The notes: a model not told the origin generated them from the sequence alone. Counted from the stretch's first letter, positions 1-9,063 are shown. The stretch: DNA of 64,000 bases from Xanthobacteraceae bacterium (GCA_019454205.1 CP075369.1:1798001-1862000); one strand, 5' to 3'. Translations and numbers: made by a program.

Positions 1-2502
1 GCGTACGGCAGCTGTGACGGTGCCGGAGAACTTGTAATCGTTGTCGTTCACTTCCTCGTCGTCCTCGGTGGTGTTGTGGACACGGACCGTCATCCCGTTT
101 GCATTGGCGATACCCGCCACCACGGAGGCGAGTTCGAGGTGACGGTTCGAGACGTGCATCACCAGGATGCCCTTGGGGGAGAGCTTCTTCTTGTAGATCT
201 CGACCGCCTCGCGCGTGAGCAGGTGGATCGGGATCGCGTCCGAAGAGAAGGCGTCGATGATGAGGAAGTCATAGATGCCGTCCGGCGCATCGGCCATCGT
301 CAGGCGCGCATCGCCGAGGATGAACTTCGCATCCGGCGCACATTGCGACAGGAAACTGAAATATTTGGTCGCGATCTGGATGATCGTCGGGTCGATCTCG
401 TAATAGTGCAGCGTATCGGTCGGCTGCTTGTGGCAAGCGAGCGTACCCGTGCCGAGGCCCACGACTGCGTAGGTGATCGGCCCCTTCTTGTTGAGGCGCG
501 CCTGTGCCACCGCCTGCGCGATCGCCGCCGACTTATAATAATAAGTCGTCAGTTCAGGCCGTCCGGTGACCGGATGGAATTTATTGTCGAGCAGCCGTTG
601 TGCACCGTGGATCGTGGTGCCGTGGAGCAGCACCCGGAAGCGTCCGTCCGCGGTATCCGTGATCTTGTGGACGCCGAAGAAACTGCGCATCGGCACCACC
701 TGCCGCGAGCCGGTGTTCTCGTACGCCTTCACGGCGAGAAAACACAGACCGATGACGTAAGCGTATTTTACCGAGCCGAATACGAGCAGCAGCGAAACCA
801 CCAGCAGGCCCAGCACGATCCAGCGCAGGTTCTCGTAGACCTCGAAACTCTCAACCCATGCCAGCGTCGGCTTGAGCGAACGCCAGATGGCCACCGCGCC
901 GTCGCCGAACTTGTCGCGAAGGGTCAGTGCGGTCGCATCCTGCGAGAGATGCAAGGCGGGCAGCAGGATGAAGATCGCGGCCACCGCCAGCGCCACCCAG
1001 AACGCCACCGACCACACGGATGACGTCTCCGGACGCTTGATGCGCGAGACATAGCCCTGACGCGACAAGAGGTCGTAGATCGCGAAGGCGGCGGCCAGCA
1101 CCGTGAGCACACCGAAGAACCAGCGGTATTCGCGCACAAGCTCGATCCCCTGAAAGCGGTAGCCGAACGCGAACAGCATCGCGAGCGCCGCCAGCACCGC
1201 GGCGAACAGCCAGAACCAGCGGGCGTTGCCGCCTTCGGGCCATACCCAGCCCGGACGGCACAACAGCGCCAGCACGATCAGGATCGGATACTCGGCGACC
1301 CAGTTGAAAATCTGCGGCGCGACCAGTGCCGCGAGAATACCGCCGAGCGTACCGCCCGCCGACATCCACATATAGAACTCGGTGAGGTGCGCCGGCGCGG
1401 GTCGCGTGCGCGCCAACTCGCCGTGACACACCAGCGCGGTGAGGAAGAACGCGGAGACATGAATCATCAGGATCGAGAAGATCGAACTGAACGAGATCTT
1501 CAGGAAGTCGAAGTCCGCGGGAATGAATAGTTTCTGCAAGGCGATGTTGAGGTCGAAATCCTCGAACACCATGCTGCCGATCAGGAGCATGATCGCAATC
1601 GGCTGCGCCACCAGCGCGAACGTATGCACATAGGGCGCAATCCGCGAGAACACGATCACGAACGTCAACAGGTACAGCGCAAGCGGCACCACCCAGAGGA
1701 ACGGCACCGCCGCGACGTCGGTCGAGATGTGGTTGGTCGCCGCAATCAGGAGGCCGGAAGGAATGGCGGACAACGCCACCCAAACCATCGCGTCGCTCCA
1801 CGTCGGCTTTTCTTCCGGCTTCTCCGCGCCTTTCGATGCAGCGCGCAGGTCGCGCGCGTTCCAGGTGAGATAGCCGCAACCCGCGATCAGCACGATCAGC
1901 ACGACGAACAGTCCGGACCACCACAGTGTCTGTTGCGGCAGGCGTGTCAGCGGCTCGAACACGAATGGATATGCGAGCAGCGCGAGGAAACTGCCGATAT
2001 TGCTAGCGGCGTAGAGGAAATAAGGGTCCTTCGCCGCCGGATGATCGGTGCGCGCGAACCACGCCTGCAACAGCGGCCCGTTGGCGGACAACGCGAAGAA
2101 TGGCAGGCCGATGGAAGCCGCGAACAGGCCGAGTAGCCAAACCGCCTCTCCGGTCGCGGGCGGCTTGCCCCATGCGCTGGAGATACCGAGCGGCAGGAAA
2201 ACCAGCGCCGCACACATGACCGCAAGATGCAGCATGATCGCGTGACGGCCCTGCAAATTCCGCGTCACGAAATGCGCGTAGGCGTAACCCGCCAGCAGCA
2301 CCGACTGGAAAAACACCATCGCGACCGACCACACCGCCGGCGCACCGCCGAAACGCGGCAACACCATTTTTGCGAACATCGGCTGCACGAAGAAAAGAAG
2401 CGCCGCGCTGACGAAGATCGCGAGCGCGAACAACGGGAGCAACAGCCCGCTGACGGCACCAGCGGCTTTCGGAGTTTCGTTCGCAGTGTTGTTTGCGCTC
2501 AT
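1..2502 (-). CDS. Fused membrane / spermidine-synthase-like protein, 3' end cut by window edge
   Basis: At least 834 codons are open from an ATG at 2502 to the left edge, so the C-terminus is missing. The N-terminal part is a series of hydrophobic helices (for example LFALAIFVSAALLFFVQPMF near residue 25). The C-terminal part is a Rossmann methyltransferase-like fold of the spermidine synthase family: an SAM-type glycine motif VVGLGTGTLAC near residue 680 and the acidic motif YDFLIIDAFSSD near residue 750. Such fusions are common in proteobacteria and are annotated as spermidine synthase-like, but true aminopropyltransferase activity is unproven for them. The gene reads away from the metallo-hydrolase at 2823 across a 320-base divergent spacer. 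Confidence 0.8.
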   Translation of the reverse strand, partial: MSANNTANETPKAAGAVSGLLLPLFALAIFVSAALLFFVQPMFAKMVLPRFGGAPAVWSVAMVFFQSVLLAGYAYAHFVTRNLQGRHAIMLHLAVMCAALVFLPLGISSAWGKPPATGEAVWLLGLFAASIGLPFFALSANGPLLQAWFARTDHPAAKDPYFLYAASNIGSFLALLAYPFVFEPLTRLPQQTLWWSGLFVVLIVLIAGCGYLTWNARDLRAASKGAEKPEEKPTWSDAMVWVALSAIPSGLLIAATNHISTDVAAVPFLWVVPLALYLLTFVIVFSRIAPYVHTFALVAQPIAIMLLIGSMVFEDFDLNIALQKLFIPADFDFLKISFSSIFSILMIHVSAFFLTALVCHGELARTRPAPAHLTEFYMWMSAGGTLGGILAALVAPQIFNWVAEYPILIVLALLCRPGWVWPEGGNARWFWLFAAVLAALAMLFAFGYRFQGIELVREYRWFFGVLTVLAAAFAIYDLLSRQGYVSRIKRPETSSVWSVAFWVALAVAAIFILLPALHLSQDATALTLRDKFGDGAVAIWRSLKPTLAWVESFEVYENLRWIVLGLLVVSLLLVFGSVKYAYVIGLCFLAVKAYENTGSRQVVPMRSFFGVHKITDTADGRFRVLLHGTTIHGAQRLLDNKFHPVTGRPELTTYYYKSAAIAQAVAQARLNKKGPITYAVVGLGTGTLACHKQPTDTLHYYEIDPTIIQIATKYFSFLSQCAPDAKFILGDARLTMADAPDGIYDFLIIDAFSSDAIPIHLLTREAVEIYKKKLSPKGILVMHVSNRHLELASVVAGIANANGMTVRVHNTTEDDEEVNDNDYKFSGTVTAAVR

Positions 2503-2822
2503 GCTTGTTTTCCGCTTGGCGGCTCCGCCGTGAGTCCAGCCGATGTGCAGCGCGGTATCGCTACGCGGCAATCCTGGTCCGGTTTATTGGATGAATAGAC
2601 CGGCTGTCCGATGCGCCGGGGAACGGTTCCTGGGTCTGGCCCGATTTTCCTGCGTTCGATCATCTAGGAACAAGCGATTCCGGTCCAGCCCCGCCCTGAC
2701 TATGCCGTGGATCGCGGCACCTTTCAGGCGCGGACGGCAGCCGTTGCATCCCCGCAATCGAAAACCTGTTAAACTGCAGCCAACGGCCCCGAATGAGCGG
2801 GCCAATTTTCAGGGAGTGACTT
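2503..2822. other. Divergent intergenic spacer
   Basis: These 320 bases separate two divergent genes and must hold both promoters. I see a Shine-Dalgarno CAGGGAG just before the start at 2823 and a short GC inverted repeat (GGCCC/GGGCC) near 2785-2803. I could not recognise a small gene, RNA or convincing operator. Confidence 0.4.
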
Positions 2823-3785
2823 ATGCCGACCCTTTCCCGCCGGGCCTTGCTGTCCGGCTCCGCCTCCACGGCTGCCGTGCTGACGATGGCACCGTCCTTC
2901 CTCGAAGCATTCATCACCGGCGCGAAGGCGCAAGCCGCGGGCTTCAACAGATACAAGGTGGGTGCGATCGAGGTAATGGCGGTCAACGACGGCGCTTACA
3001 ACGTCCCGCTTGGCGATACCTTCGTCGTGAACAAGAAAAAAGAAGAAGTTTCCGCGGCCCTGAAAGCGGCCGGTCTCGATGGCGAAAAACTGAATATTCC
3101 GATCAACCCGACCGTGTTCAAGAACGGCAAAAACCTTGTCGTGATCGACACCGGCGAACGCCCGGCCGCAGCAGGCGGACCCAACGGTCAATTCCAGAAA
3201 AATCTCGCCGCCGCCGGTTACAAACTGGAAGACGTGACTCATGTCGTGATCTCGCACTTCCATGGCGATCACATGAACGGCCTGCTCGGCGCGGACAACA
3301 AGCCGTCGTTTCCGAAAGCGCAAATTCTCGTGCCTGCTCCGGAATGGGCGTATTTCATGAACGACGACAACATGAAGAAGGCGCCTCCGGGCCGCATGGA
3401 GGGCGTGTTCAAGAATGCGCGCCGTGTGTTCGATGCGCTCGACCGCAAGGTCACGCAGTATCAATGGGGCCGTCCGGTGCTACCGGGTCTCACCGCGGTG
3501 GGCACACCGGGTCATACGCCGGGCCATACTTCGTTCACGCTCGCTTCTGGTCGCGAAAGCATTTTCATCCAGTCTGACGTGACGAACATACCCGCCTTGT
3601 TCCTGACCAATCCGGGTTGGCACGTTACGTTCGACCAGGATCCGAAACAGGCGGAAGCCACGCGCCGCAAAACGTACGATCAGCTCGCCGCGCAGAAGAC
3701 ACGCGTGCAAGGGTTCCACTTCCCCTTCCCGGCGCTCGGCCGCATCGAGAAGACGGCAACCGGATACAAGCTCCACGCGGCGTAA
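2823..3785 (+). CDS. Tat-exported metallo-beta-lactamase-fold hydrolase
   Basis: The 320-residue protein starts with a twin-arginine leader (SRRALLSG, then a hydrophobic stretch and AKA), so it is probably exported folded. The metallo-beta-lactamase signature HFHGDH is at residues 145-150 (H145, H147, D149, H150), followed by GTPGHTPGHTSF and a later metal-binding Asp in FIQSDVTN. This layout fits the glyoxalase-II/lactonase type of the superfamily; the substrate cannot be told from sequence. The start is supported by CAGGGAG eight bases upstream. It is monocistronic and ends at a hairpin shared with the convergent gene. Confidence 0.85.
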   Translation: MPTLSRRALLSGSASTAAVLTMAPSFLEAFITGAKAQAAGFNRYKVGAIEVMAVNDGAYNVPLGDTFVVNKKKEEVSAALKAAGLDGEKLNIPINPTVFKNGKNLVVIDTGERPAAAGGPNGQFQKNLAAAGYKLEDVTHVVISHFHGDHMNGLLGADNKPSFPKAQILVPAPEWAYFMNDDNMKKAPPGRMEGVFKNARRVFDALDRKVTQYQWGRPVLPGLTAVGTPGHTPGHTSFTLASGRESIFIQSDVTNIPALFLTNPGWHVTFDQDPKQAEATRRKTYDQLAAQKTRVQGFHFPFPALGRIEKTATGYKLHAA

Positions 3786-3805
3786 AGATTTCACGCGAGA
3801 AAACG

Positions 3806-3836
3806 AAAGGCCGCCAGCGATGGCGGCCTTTTATTT
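3806..3836. terminator. Bidirectional rho-independent terminator
   Basis: AAAGGCCGCC (3806-3815) pairs with GGCGGCCTTT (3822-3831) around a six-base loop, followed by TATTTTTG on the plus strand. On the minus strand the hairpin begins just inside the 3' end of the DUF1801 gene and is followed by a weaker T run. It lies between two convergent genes. Confidence 0.85.
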
Positions 3837-4289
3837 TTGCTTCTTCTTTCGCGCATGATGCGTCAGCGCCAGAGAGACACAGTGCGCGAGCGCCTTCTCG
3901 TCGGGCTTTTCGTCCGCGCGAAGCAAGAGCGCACGCTTGCCTTCGTATTCGAACTTGTCGCCGTACAGATCGCGGAACATCGGCACCAGACCGCTCTGGC
4001 AATGAAAGAAAATCGCGTAGCGGTCGTCGCTGCGCTTCATGCGGTCGATGCGAATAGTCGTGCCGCTGCCGGTATCGCTCGTCAGATAGCTGGGCTGGCC
4101 CCATTTCAGTGTTTCTTCGAGCGCACCTACGCCTTCGGTCTTCGCCGCCGTATCGAGAATGAGTCGCCGGAGCGCAAGCAATTTGCCGCGCAACTTCGGC
4201 GGGTAACTGCGAAAGACGCTCGCCACGTCATCCGCAGCGAGCCTGCCTGACAGCTTTGGCCTGACCGGTTTTCTTTTCTTTGCCCGCAT
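3831..4289 (-). CDS. DUF1801 (YdhG-like) domain protein
   Basis: A 152-residue cytoplasmic protein with a basic N-terminus (RAKKRKPVRPK) and a lysine-rich tail. The body, containing LEETLKWGQPSYLT and DRYAIFFHCQSGL, matches the DUF1801/YdhG family, which has a steroidogenic-acute-regulatory-like alpha/beta fold but no defined reaction. The frame is open further upstream to 4490, but that would run into the cobalamin riboswitch on the other strand, so I placed the start at the ATG at 4289. Function unknown. Confidence 0.75.
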   Translation of the reverse strand: MRAKKRKPVRPKLSGRLAADDVASVFRSYPPKLRGKLLALRRLILDTAAKTEGVGALEETLKWGQPSYLTSDTGSGTTIRIDRMKRSDDRYAIFFHCQSGLVPMFRDLYGDKFEYEGKRALLLRADEKPDEKALAHCVSLALTHHARKKKQK

Positions 4290-4372
4290 TGGAAGGCCGT
4301 TCTCGCAAAGCCGCTTTGTCTTGTCTTGCGGAGAATTGACTCCTTCACCGTCTCCGCGTTTAGATCGTCCCG

Positions 4373-4560
4373 ATGCCGGTGTTCCGCGTGGCCGAAAGGC
4401 CGCAAGGAACATGGGAATACGGTGGGGATCGCGTTTCTGGTCCGAATCCGTAGCTGCCCCCGCAACTGTAAGCGGTAGCTCTCGTTTCAAGTGCCACTGG
4501 GCGAAAGTCTGGGAAGGCGGAGCGAAAGCCGAGACCCGCGAGCCAGGAGACCGACCGCAT
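4373..4560 (+). promoter_or_regulatory. Cobalamin (B12) riboswitch
   Basis: The segment has the ordered landmarks of the AdoCbl/B12 riboswitch: GCCGGTGTTCC at the 5' side, GGGAA, GCTGCCCCCGCAACTGTAAGC (4454-4474, quoted in pieces as GCTGCCCCCG and CAACTGTAAGC), GCCACTGG at 4493-4500, CTGGGAAGG, and the B12-box type GAGCCAGGAGACC at 4540-4552. It lies upstream of a TonB-dependent receptor, the expected target. Bound cobalamin should reduce expression of the receptor. Confidence 0.95.
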
Positions 4561-4756
4561 CAGTCACCCTACCGGCGCGCGGGGCGTGCGATCGGTGCGG
4601 CTATCCGCAGCGGTGACACGTGAAGACGTGAACCGTTGCGGAGGCGCAGGTGGGGCTGCATCTCGATATTCGGCGTACTGGAAAGACAGGAGCTTTGCGC
4701 TCCGCACTTTCGCGCGCCTCCGCGGCTTGTCCAAAGACAATCCCTGGGGGACTTCC

Positions 4757-6661
4757 ATGTTTCGGCCAGCTAAACCGGCACTAGCCGGTCTTCTAACCCT
4801 TTCCCTGCTCGCTCCGGCGGCGCTTGCGCAGACGCAACTGCCGGAAGTCGTGATTTCCGCGGGCCAGACGCCGCAGGACGCCGACCGCGTCGGTGCGAGC
4901 GTGACCGTGCTGCACGGCGACAAACTGCGCGCCGACGGCATCATGAATCTCGTCGATGCGTTGCGCTTCACGCCCGGCGTTCACGTCTCGCCTTCAGGCA
5001 ACAGCGGAACGCTGACGCAGGTCCGTATCCGCGGCGCGGAAGCGAACCACCTGCTCGTGATGGTGGATGGAATCGAAGTCAACCAGCTCACCGACAGCGG
5101 CTTCGATTTCGCCGATTTCCCCATCGACGACGTAGACAGGATCGAAGTCATTCGCGGCCCGCAGTCCGGCATTTACGGCGCAAACGCGCACGCTGGCGTC
5201 ATCTCGATCATCACGCGCTCCGGCCGCGGGCTCCAGAAACCGCAGCTCACCGCGCGGCTGGAAGGCGGCACGCTCGGCACCGGTTCGGGCAGCCTGAACC
5301 TGCGCGGCCAGACCGGCCCGCTCTACGCGTCGGTCACGTTCTCGCAATTGCAGTCTTCCGGCTACAACATCTCGCGCTTCGGCGACGAGCGCGACGGCAA
5401 TCGCGCGCATGTTTTCACGTTCAAGGGCGGCATCGACATCAGCCCTGATCTGAATGTCGAGGGCGTGCTGCGCTATACCAACCGCAACAACGGCTACGAT
5501 CCGCAGTCGTTTTTCGGTCCCCTCACCGGTTATGTCGTCGACGATACCGCCAACGGCACCTACGAATCCCTGATCGGCCGTATCGGCTTCACCTACAAAT
5601 CGTGGGACGGCCGCTTCATCCAGAGCGGCAACATCAAACAGTACAACGAAAAGACTGCGTCGTTCGAATCCGGTTTCCAGAGCTTCGGCACCGATGGTCA
5701 GCGCACGATGTTCGACTACAAGGCAACACTGCTGGGCAGCACGAATGTCTTCGGCGGCGAGCAACACTCGCTCTCGCTGCTGACCGATTATCGCGACGAG
5801 AAGTATCAGAGCATCTTCGATCCGGCTCCCTATTATCGCGACCGCATCGGCGTGGCGGGCGAATACGTTCTCACGCTGCCGACCGCGACCACGATCTCGA
5901 CCGCGCTTCGCAACGACTGGAATTCGAATTTTCCCGACGTCGTGACATGGCGCATCGCCCTTTCGCAGCAATTCGCGAATATCGGCGGCCGCCTGCATAC
6001 CGCTTACGGCAAGGGCATCACCGATCCGACCTTCGGCGAAGTCGGCGGCACCGCGTTCAATGCGCCGAACTTCAGCCTGCGCCCTGAACATTCGACCGGC
6101 TGGGATATCGGCTGGGAGCAGCGCTTTCTCGGCGGACGCATCGTCACCGACATCACCTATTTCAGCATGACGCTGACCGACGAGATCGTGCAGTCGGGCG
6201 GTTTCGGTTCGCCCTACATCAACAACCCGTCGAATGCCGAGCGTCAGGGCGTCGAGGTCGTCGCGAAGATTCAGTGGCTCGACTGGCTCTCGACCAACAT
6301 GAGCTACACCTACACCGACGCCACCACGCGCTTCGGCCAGCAAGCCCTGCGCCGCCCGCCGCATTCCGGTTCGTTCGAAGCGGTTGCGCTGTTCGCAGAG
6401 AACAAGGGACGCTTCCTGGTCGGAGCAGCCTATAACGGCAAGCGGCTGGACTCCTCCTTCGTCCCGGCCGTGCCCTCGCCCACCCAACTTCCGGGCTACA
6501 CGCTGGTTCGCGCGCAAATCTCTTACGATCTGACCAAAACGGCGACGGTTTTCCTGAAGGGCGAGAACGTTTTCGACCATCAGTACGAAGACATCTTCAC
6601 CTACCGCGCACCGCCGCGCACCGTCATGGGCGGCATCCGCATCAAGCTCGGTCAGGAATAA
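4757..6661 (+). CDS. btuB: TonB-dependent vitamin B12 receptor (BtuB-type)
   Basis: A 634-residue outer-membrane receptor, close to the usual BtuB length. A signal peptide ends at ALAQ, followed at once by a TonB-box-like LPEVVISA. The plug domain carries VRIRGAEANHLLVMVDGIEV and IEVIRGPQSGIYGANAHAGV, and the remainder is alternating beta-strand barrel. The protein ends IRIKLGQE, without the common terminal Phe. I chose ATG 4757, behind TGGGGGA, rather than an upstream frame extension to 4586 that would begin in the riboswitch leader. The riboswitch indicates cobalamin or corrinoid uptake with TonB/ExbBD energy; no BtuCDF genes are present in this window. Confidence 0.9.
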   Translation: MFRPAKPALAGLLTLSLLAPAALAQTQLPEVVISAGQTPQDADRVGASVTVLHGDKLRADGIMNLVDALRFTPGVHVSPSGNSGTLTQVRIRGAEANHLLVMVDGIEVNQLTDSGFDFADFPIDDVDRIEVIRGPQSGIYGANAHAGVISIITRSGRGLQKPQLTARLEGGTLGTGSGSLNLRGQTGPLYASVTFSQLQSSGYNISRFGDERDGNRAHVFTFKGGIDISPDLNVEGVLRYTNRNNGYDPQSFFGPLTGYVVDDTANGTYESLIGRIGFTYKSWDGRFIQSGNIKQYNEKTASFESGFQSFGTDGQRTMFDYKATLLGSTNVFGGEQHSLSLLTDYRDEKYQSIFDPAPYYRDRIGVAGEYVLTLPTATTISTALRNDWNSNFPDVVTWRIALSQQFANIGGRLHTAYGKGITDPTFGEVGGTAFNAPNFSLRPEHSTGWDIGWEQRFLGGRIVTDITYFSMTLTDEIVQSGGFGSPYINNPSNAERQGVEVVAKIQWLDWLSTNMSYTYTDATTRFGQQALRRPPHSGSFEAVALFAENKGRFLVGAAYNGKRLDSSFVPAVPSPTQLPGYTLVRAQISYDLTKTATVFLKGENVFDHQYEDIFTYRAPPRTVMGGIRIKLGQE

Positions 6662-6667
6662 CCGCGC

Positions 6668-6703
6668 AAAAAAAAGAGGCCGGTCCTTGCGGGCCGGCCT
6701 CTT
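6668..6703 (-). terminator. Rho-independent terminator of the Lys/Arg-repeat gene
   Basis: AAGAGGCCGG (6674-6683) pairs perfectly with CCGGCCTCTT (6694-6703). Read on the minus strand the stem is followed by eight T residues, placing it as the terminator of the gene ending at 6725. On the plus strand it also follows the btuB-like gene but lacks a clear T tract. Confidence 0.85.
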
Positions 6704-6724
6704 CGTATCGGAACGGAAAAGAAC

Positions 6725-7003
6725 TTAGTTGTTCTTCTTCGCCTTCGGCGCAGCCTTGCGCTGTGCTTTCCGCTTCGCCTTGCGCTTCACCTTGCGCTTG
6801 GCCTTACGCTTCACCTTGCGCTTTGCCTTACGCTTCGCTTTGCGCTTGGCCTTACGCTTGGCTTTCACGGTTTTCTTCTTCTTCGTCTGCACGACGTCGG
6901 TCGCGACAGTCGCTTCGCGGGCTTCCGCCGGCGCGTTCGCGATCATGACCGGTACAGCGAAGATCACACCGGCGGTCATTACCGCAGCGAGCTTCTTCAA
7001 CAT
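6725..7003 (-). CDS. Small exported Lys/Arg tandem-repeat protein
   Basis: A 92-residue protein with a classic signal peptide (MLKKLAAVMTAGVIFAVPVM, then A-rich APAEA) and a mature part that is almost entirely a tandem repeat of KAKR/KVKR units (about residues 38-83), ending AAPKAKKNN. The mature chain is extremely basic and low in complexity. I placed the start at 7003 because the signal peptide begins there, although the frame is open to 7078. No enzymatic domain is visible. The composition resembles histone-H1-like tails, but the signal peptide argues for a periplasmic or surface role such as binding polyanions. Function unknown. Confidence 0.7.
   Translation of the reverse strand: MLKKLAAVMTAGVIFAVPVMIANAPAEAREATVATDVVQTKKKKTVKAKRKAKRKAKRKAKRKVKRKAKRKVKRKAKRKAQRKAAPKAKKNN
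6766..6870. repeat. Tandem repeat encoding KAKR/KVKR units
   Basis: On the plus strand the units read as variations of CTTGCGCTTGGCCTTACG and CTTGCGCTTCACCTTGCG, with a 12-base period for each four-residue unit. It lies inside the small exported protein gene and is a likely site of slipped-strand length variation. Confidence 0.8.
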
Positions 7004-7184
7004 TGTCTCTATCCTTTTGGGGTTTCGCGGCGTTACGCGCCGCGAATGGTCAGCCCCCTGCTGACCGTGCGCACACATTCGCTTTTTCGCGCTGAATACC
7101 TCCTGAAACGGATCGTCAGGATCGGTTCAGATTCATGAATGAGCATTCAGCGCGGAACCGGAATATTGCCGCAACGCAACAATC

Positions 7185-7526
7185 CTATGTACGCCCCGTG
7201 ACACCCACTCCCAATGACTCCGCCAGAATCCAGTGGATGTAGTCCGCATCACCGCCCTCCACGGGGAGGAACAGAATCGCAGGCGTATCGTATGAATGAA
7301 GGCTGCGGATTTCGGAGGCGGCGGCGTCTTTCACGGCATCGCGGGTTTTGACGATCATCACGGCTTCCTCTGCCCGCTCCACCGCGCCCTGCCAGCGGTA
7401 GATCGAGCGCATGCCGGGAAGAATATTGACGCAGGCGGCCAGCCCTTTCTCGACCAGAACCTGCCCGGCTGCCTCCGCCTCGACAAGCGAAGGAAAGGTC
7501 GTATAGACGAGAACCGGCCGCTCCAT
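7185..7526 (-). CDS. cutA: Divalent-cation tolerance protein CutA
   Basis: A 113-residue protein matching the CutA family over its whole length: VYTTFPSLVEAEAAGQVLVE, AACVNILPGMRSIYRW, VMIVKTRDA and IRSLHSYDTPAILFLPVE. CutA forms ferredoxin-like trimers linked with copper tolerance and small-molecule sensing; the precise role varies between bacteria. ATG 7526 has CGGAG upstream; an in-frame ATG at 7541 would add five residues. It is divergent from nadK with a spacer of only a few dozen bases. Confidence 0.93.
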   Translation of the reverse strand: MERPVLVYTTFPSLVEAEAAGQVLVEKGLAACVNILPGMRSIYRWQGAVERAEEAVMIVKTRDAVKDAAASEIRSLHSYDTPAILFLPVEGGDADYIHWILAESLGVGVTGRT

Positions 7527-7562
7527 CGGATCGCTCCGCATTTCTTAACGCCGGCCTGCCCC

Positions 7563-8345
7563 ATGACCGACAAGACCTCACGCTACGACAAGATCGCTTT
7601 CGTCGCGAGCAACGCGCCCGACGCACAGGCGGCGCGTGCGCGGCTGATCGAGGTTTACGGCAATGCCGATGAAGACGAGGCGAAAGTCGTCGTCGCGCTC
7701 GGCGGCGACGGCTTCATGCTCCAGGCCCTTCATAAATTCCGCGATACCGGCATCCCGATCTACGGCATGAACCGCGGCACCATCGGCTTCCTGATGAACG
7801 AGTTTCAGGAAGATGGCCTGCGCGAACGCATTACCGCGGCCGAACGCAGCGTGATCCATCCGCTGATCATGGAAGCGATCGACGCCAGCGGAAAAAGCCA
7901 TCGCGCCCCCGCCCTGAACGAGGTGTCCCTGCTCCGCCAGTCCTATCAGGCGGCGAAACTGCGCATCCATATCGACGGCAAGGTTCGCATGGAGGAGTTG
8001 ATCTGCGACGGCATTCTGGTCGCGACCCCCGCCGGATCGACCGCCTACAACCTCTCGGCCCACGGTCCGATCCTGCCGCTGGCGGCGCCCTTCCTTGCAG
8101 TCACGCCGATCAGCCCGTTCCGGCCCCGCCGCTGGCGTGGCGCGCTGGTGCCCGACCGCGCGGCCATCGAGATCGAGATACTCGAACAGGAAAAGCGCCC
8201 GGTGAACGCCGTGGCCGACCACTACGAGGTCCGCTCCGTGACCCGCGTGAAGGCCCGGATGGACGTCGGCTCCTCGGTGGTCATGCTGTTCGACCCCGGC
8301 CACAGCCTTGATGAGCGCATCCTGAGCGAGCAGTTCGGCTACTAA
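7563..8345 (+). CDS. nadK: NAD kinase
   Basis: A 260-residue ATP-NAD kinase that phosphorylates NAD to NADP in the cytoplasm. The signature VALGGDGFML puts the catalytic Asp at D49. NRGTIGFLMNE, ALNEVSLLR (the NE motif) and GILVATPAGSTAYNLSAHGPI, quoted in parts, follow in order. The length matches other alphaproteobacterial NAD kinases. The frame is open to 7296, but that would overlap cutA, so ATG 7563 is preferred. About 100 bases separate it from the downstream response regulator. Confidence 0.95.
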   Translation: MTDKTSRYDKIAFVASNAPDAQAARARLIEVYGNADEDEAKVVVALGGDGFMLQALHKFRDTGIPIYGMNRGTIGFLMNEFQEDGLRERITAAERSVIHPLIMEAIDASGKSHRAPALNEVSLLRQSYQAAKLRIHIDGKVRMEELICDGILVATPAGSTAYNLSAHGPILPLAAPFLAVTPISPFRPRRWRGALVPDRAAIEIEILEQEKRPVNAVADHYEVRSVTRVKARMDVGSSVVMLFDPGHSLDERILSEQFGY

Positions 8346-8446
8346 ACGGGTAAAAGCCGTCTCAACAGAAAATTAAATATAACCGGGCCAATAATCGCGC
8401 GGTATTTCCGCGTATGGCCGGCCGCGGCCTTCGGAGCCGCCGCGCC

Positions 8447-9046
8447 ATGATCCGGATCGACTTCAACCGCCTCAAGTTCCTGGTAATCGACGATAACGCC
8501 CACATGCGGCGGATCGTCCGCCAGTTGCTGCATGGCTTCGGCTCGCGCGAAATCTTCGAGGCGGAAGACGGCGCGGCTGGCCTCGACATCTTCACCGCGC
8601 AGAAGCCCGACATCGTCATCACCGATTGGGCAATGCCCCTGTTCGACGGCATCGAGTTCACCCTCGCCGTCCGCAAATCGGAATCCCCGATCACCCGCTT
8701 CGTGCCGATCATCATGTTGAGCGGCCACTCCGAGAAGCGCCGCGTGATCGAGGCGCGCGATGCCGGCGTCACCGAATTCCTCACCAAGCCGATCGCCGCG
8801 AAATCGCTCTACGAGCGGATCCTGAGCGTGGTGCTTGCGCCGCGGCCCTTTATCCGCACCAAGGATTATTTCGGTCCTGACCGCCGCCGTACAATGAATG
8901 CGAAGTACACCGGACCGGAACGCCGCAAGGGCACTTCCGGCGCCGAGATCATCGAAGTCGCTCCCATCGACAATCGTCTGCATCAGCAGCGGAACAAGAA
9001 CAGCGGCGATGCGCAGAGCGCGCCGCGTCCGAATCCGGCTGCCTGA
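8447..9046 (+). CDS. Stand-alone CheY-like response regulator with basic tail
   Basis: A 199-residue protein. Residues 9-125 form a receiver domain: acidic pair D15/D16, phospho-acceptor D60 in IVITDWAMP, and conserved K114 in FLTKPIA. There is no DNA-binding or enzymatic output domain. The tail holds two GP(D/E)RR motifs, DYFGPDRRR and YTGPERRKG. ATG 8447 starts just before the receiver; an upstream in-frame ATG at 8414 is possible. The HPt protein begins 17 bases downstream, so the two probably form one transcript and a phosphorelay. Confidence 0.9.
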   Translation: MIRIDFNRLKFLVIDDNAHMRRIVRQLLHGFGSREIFEAEDGAAGLDIFTAQKPDIVITDWAMPLFDGIEFTLAVRKSESPITRFVPIIMLSGHSEKRRVIEARDAGVTEFLTKPIAAKSLYERILSVVLAPRPFIRTKDYFGPDRRRTMNAKYTGPERRKGTSGAEIIEVAPIDNRLHQQRNKNSGDAQSAPRPNPAA

Positions 9047-9063
9047 GACTACGGATACCCGCC

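Noticed and set aside
4290..4490. An N-terminal extension of the DUF1801 protein
   Set aside because: The extension would lie antisense to the cobalamin riboswitch and has no similarity; the ATG at 4289 fits the family start.
4994..6580. A 528-codon open frame on the strand opposite the btuB-like gene
   Set aside because: It is an antisense frame kept open by the high GC content; its translation has no recognisable family, while the plus strand encodes a full TonB receptor.
6766..6870. A repeat array that might be a CRISPR
   Set aside because: The units are 12 bases without spacers and encode Lys/Arg repeats in frame with a signal peptide.
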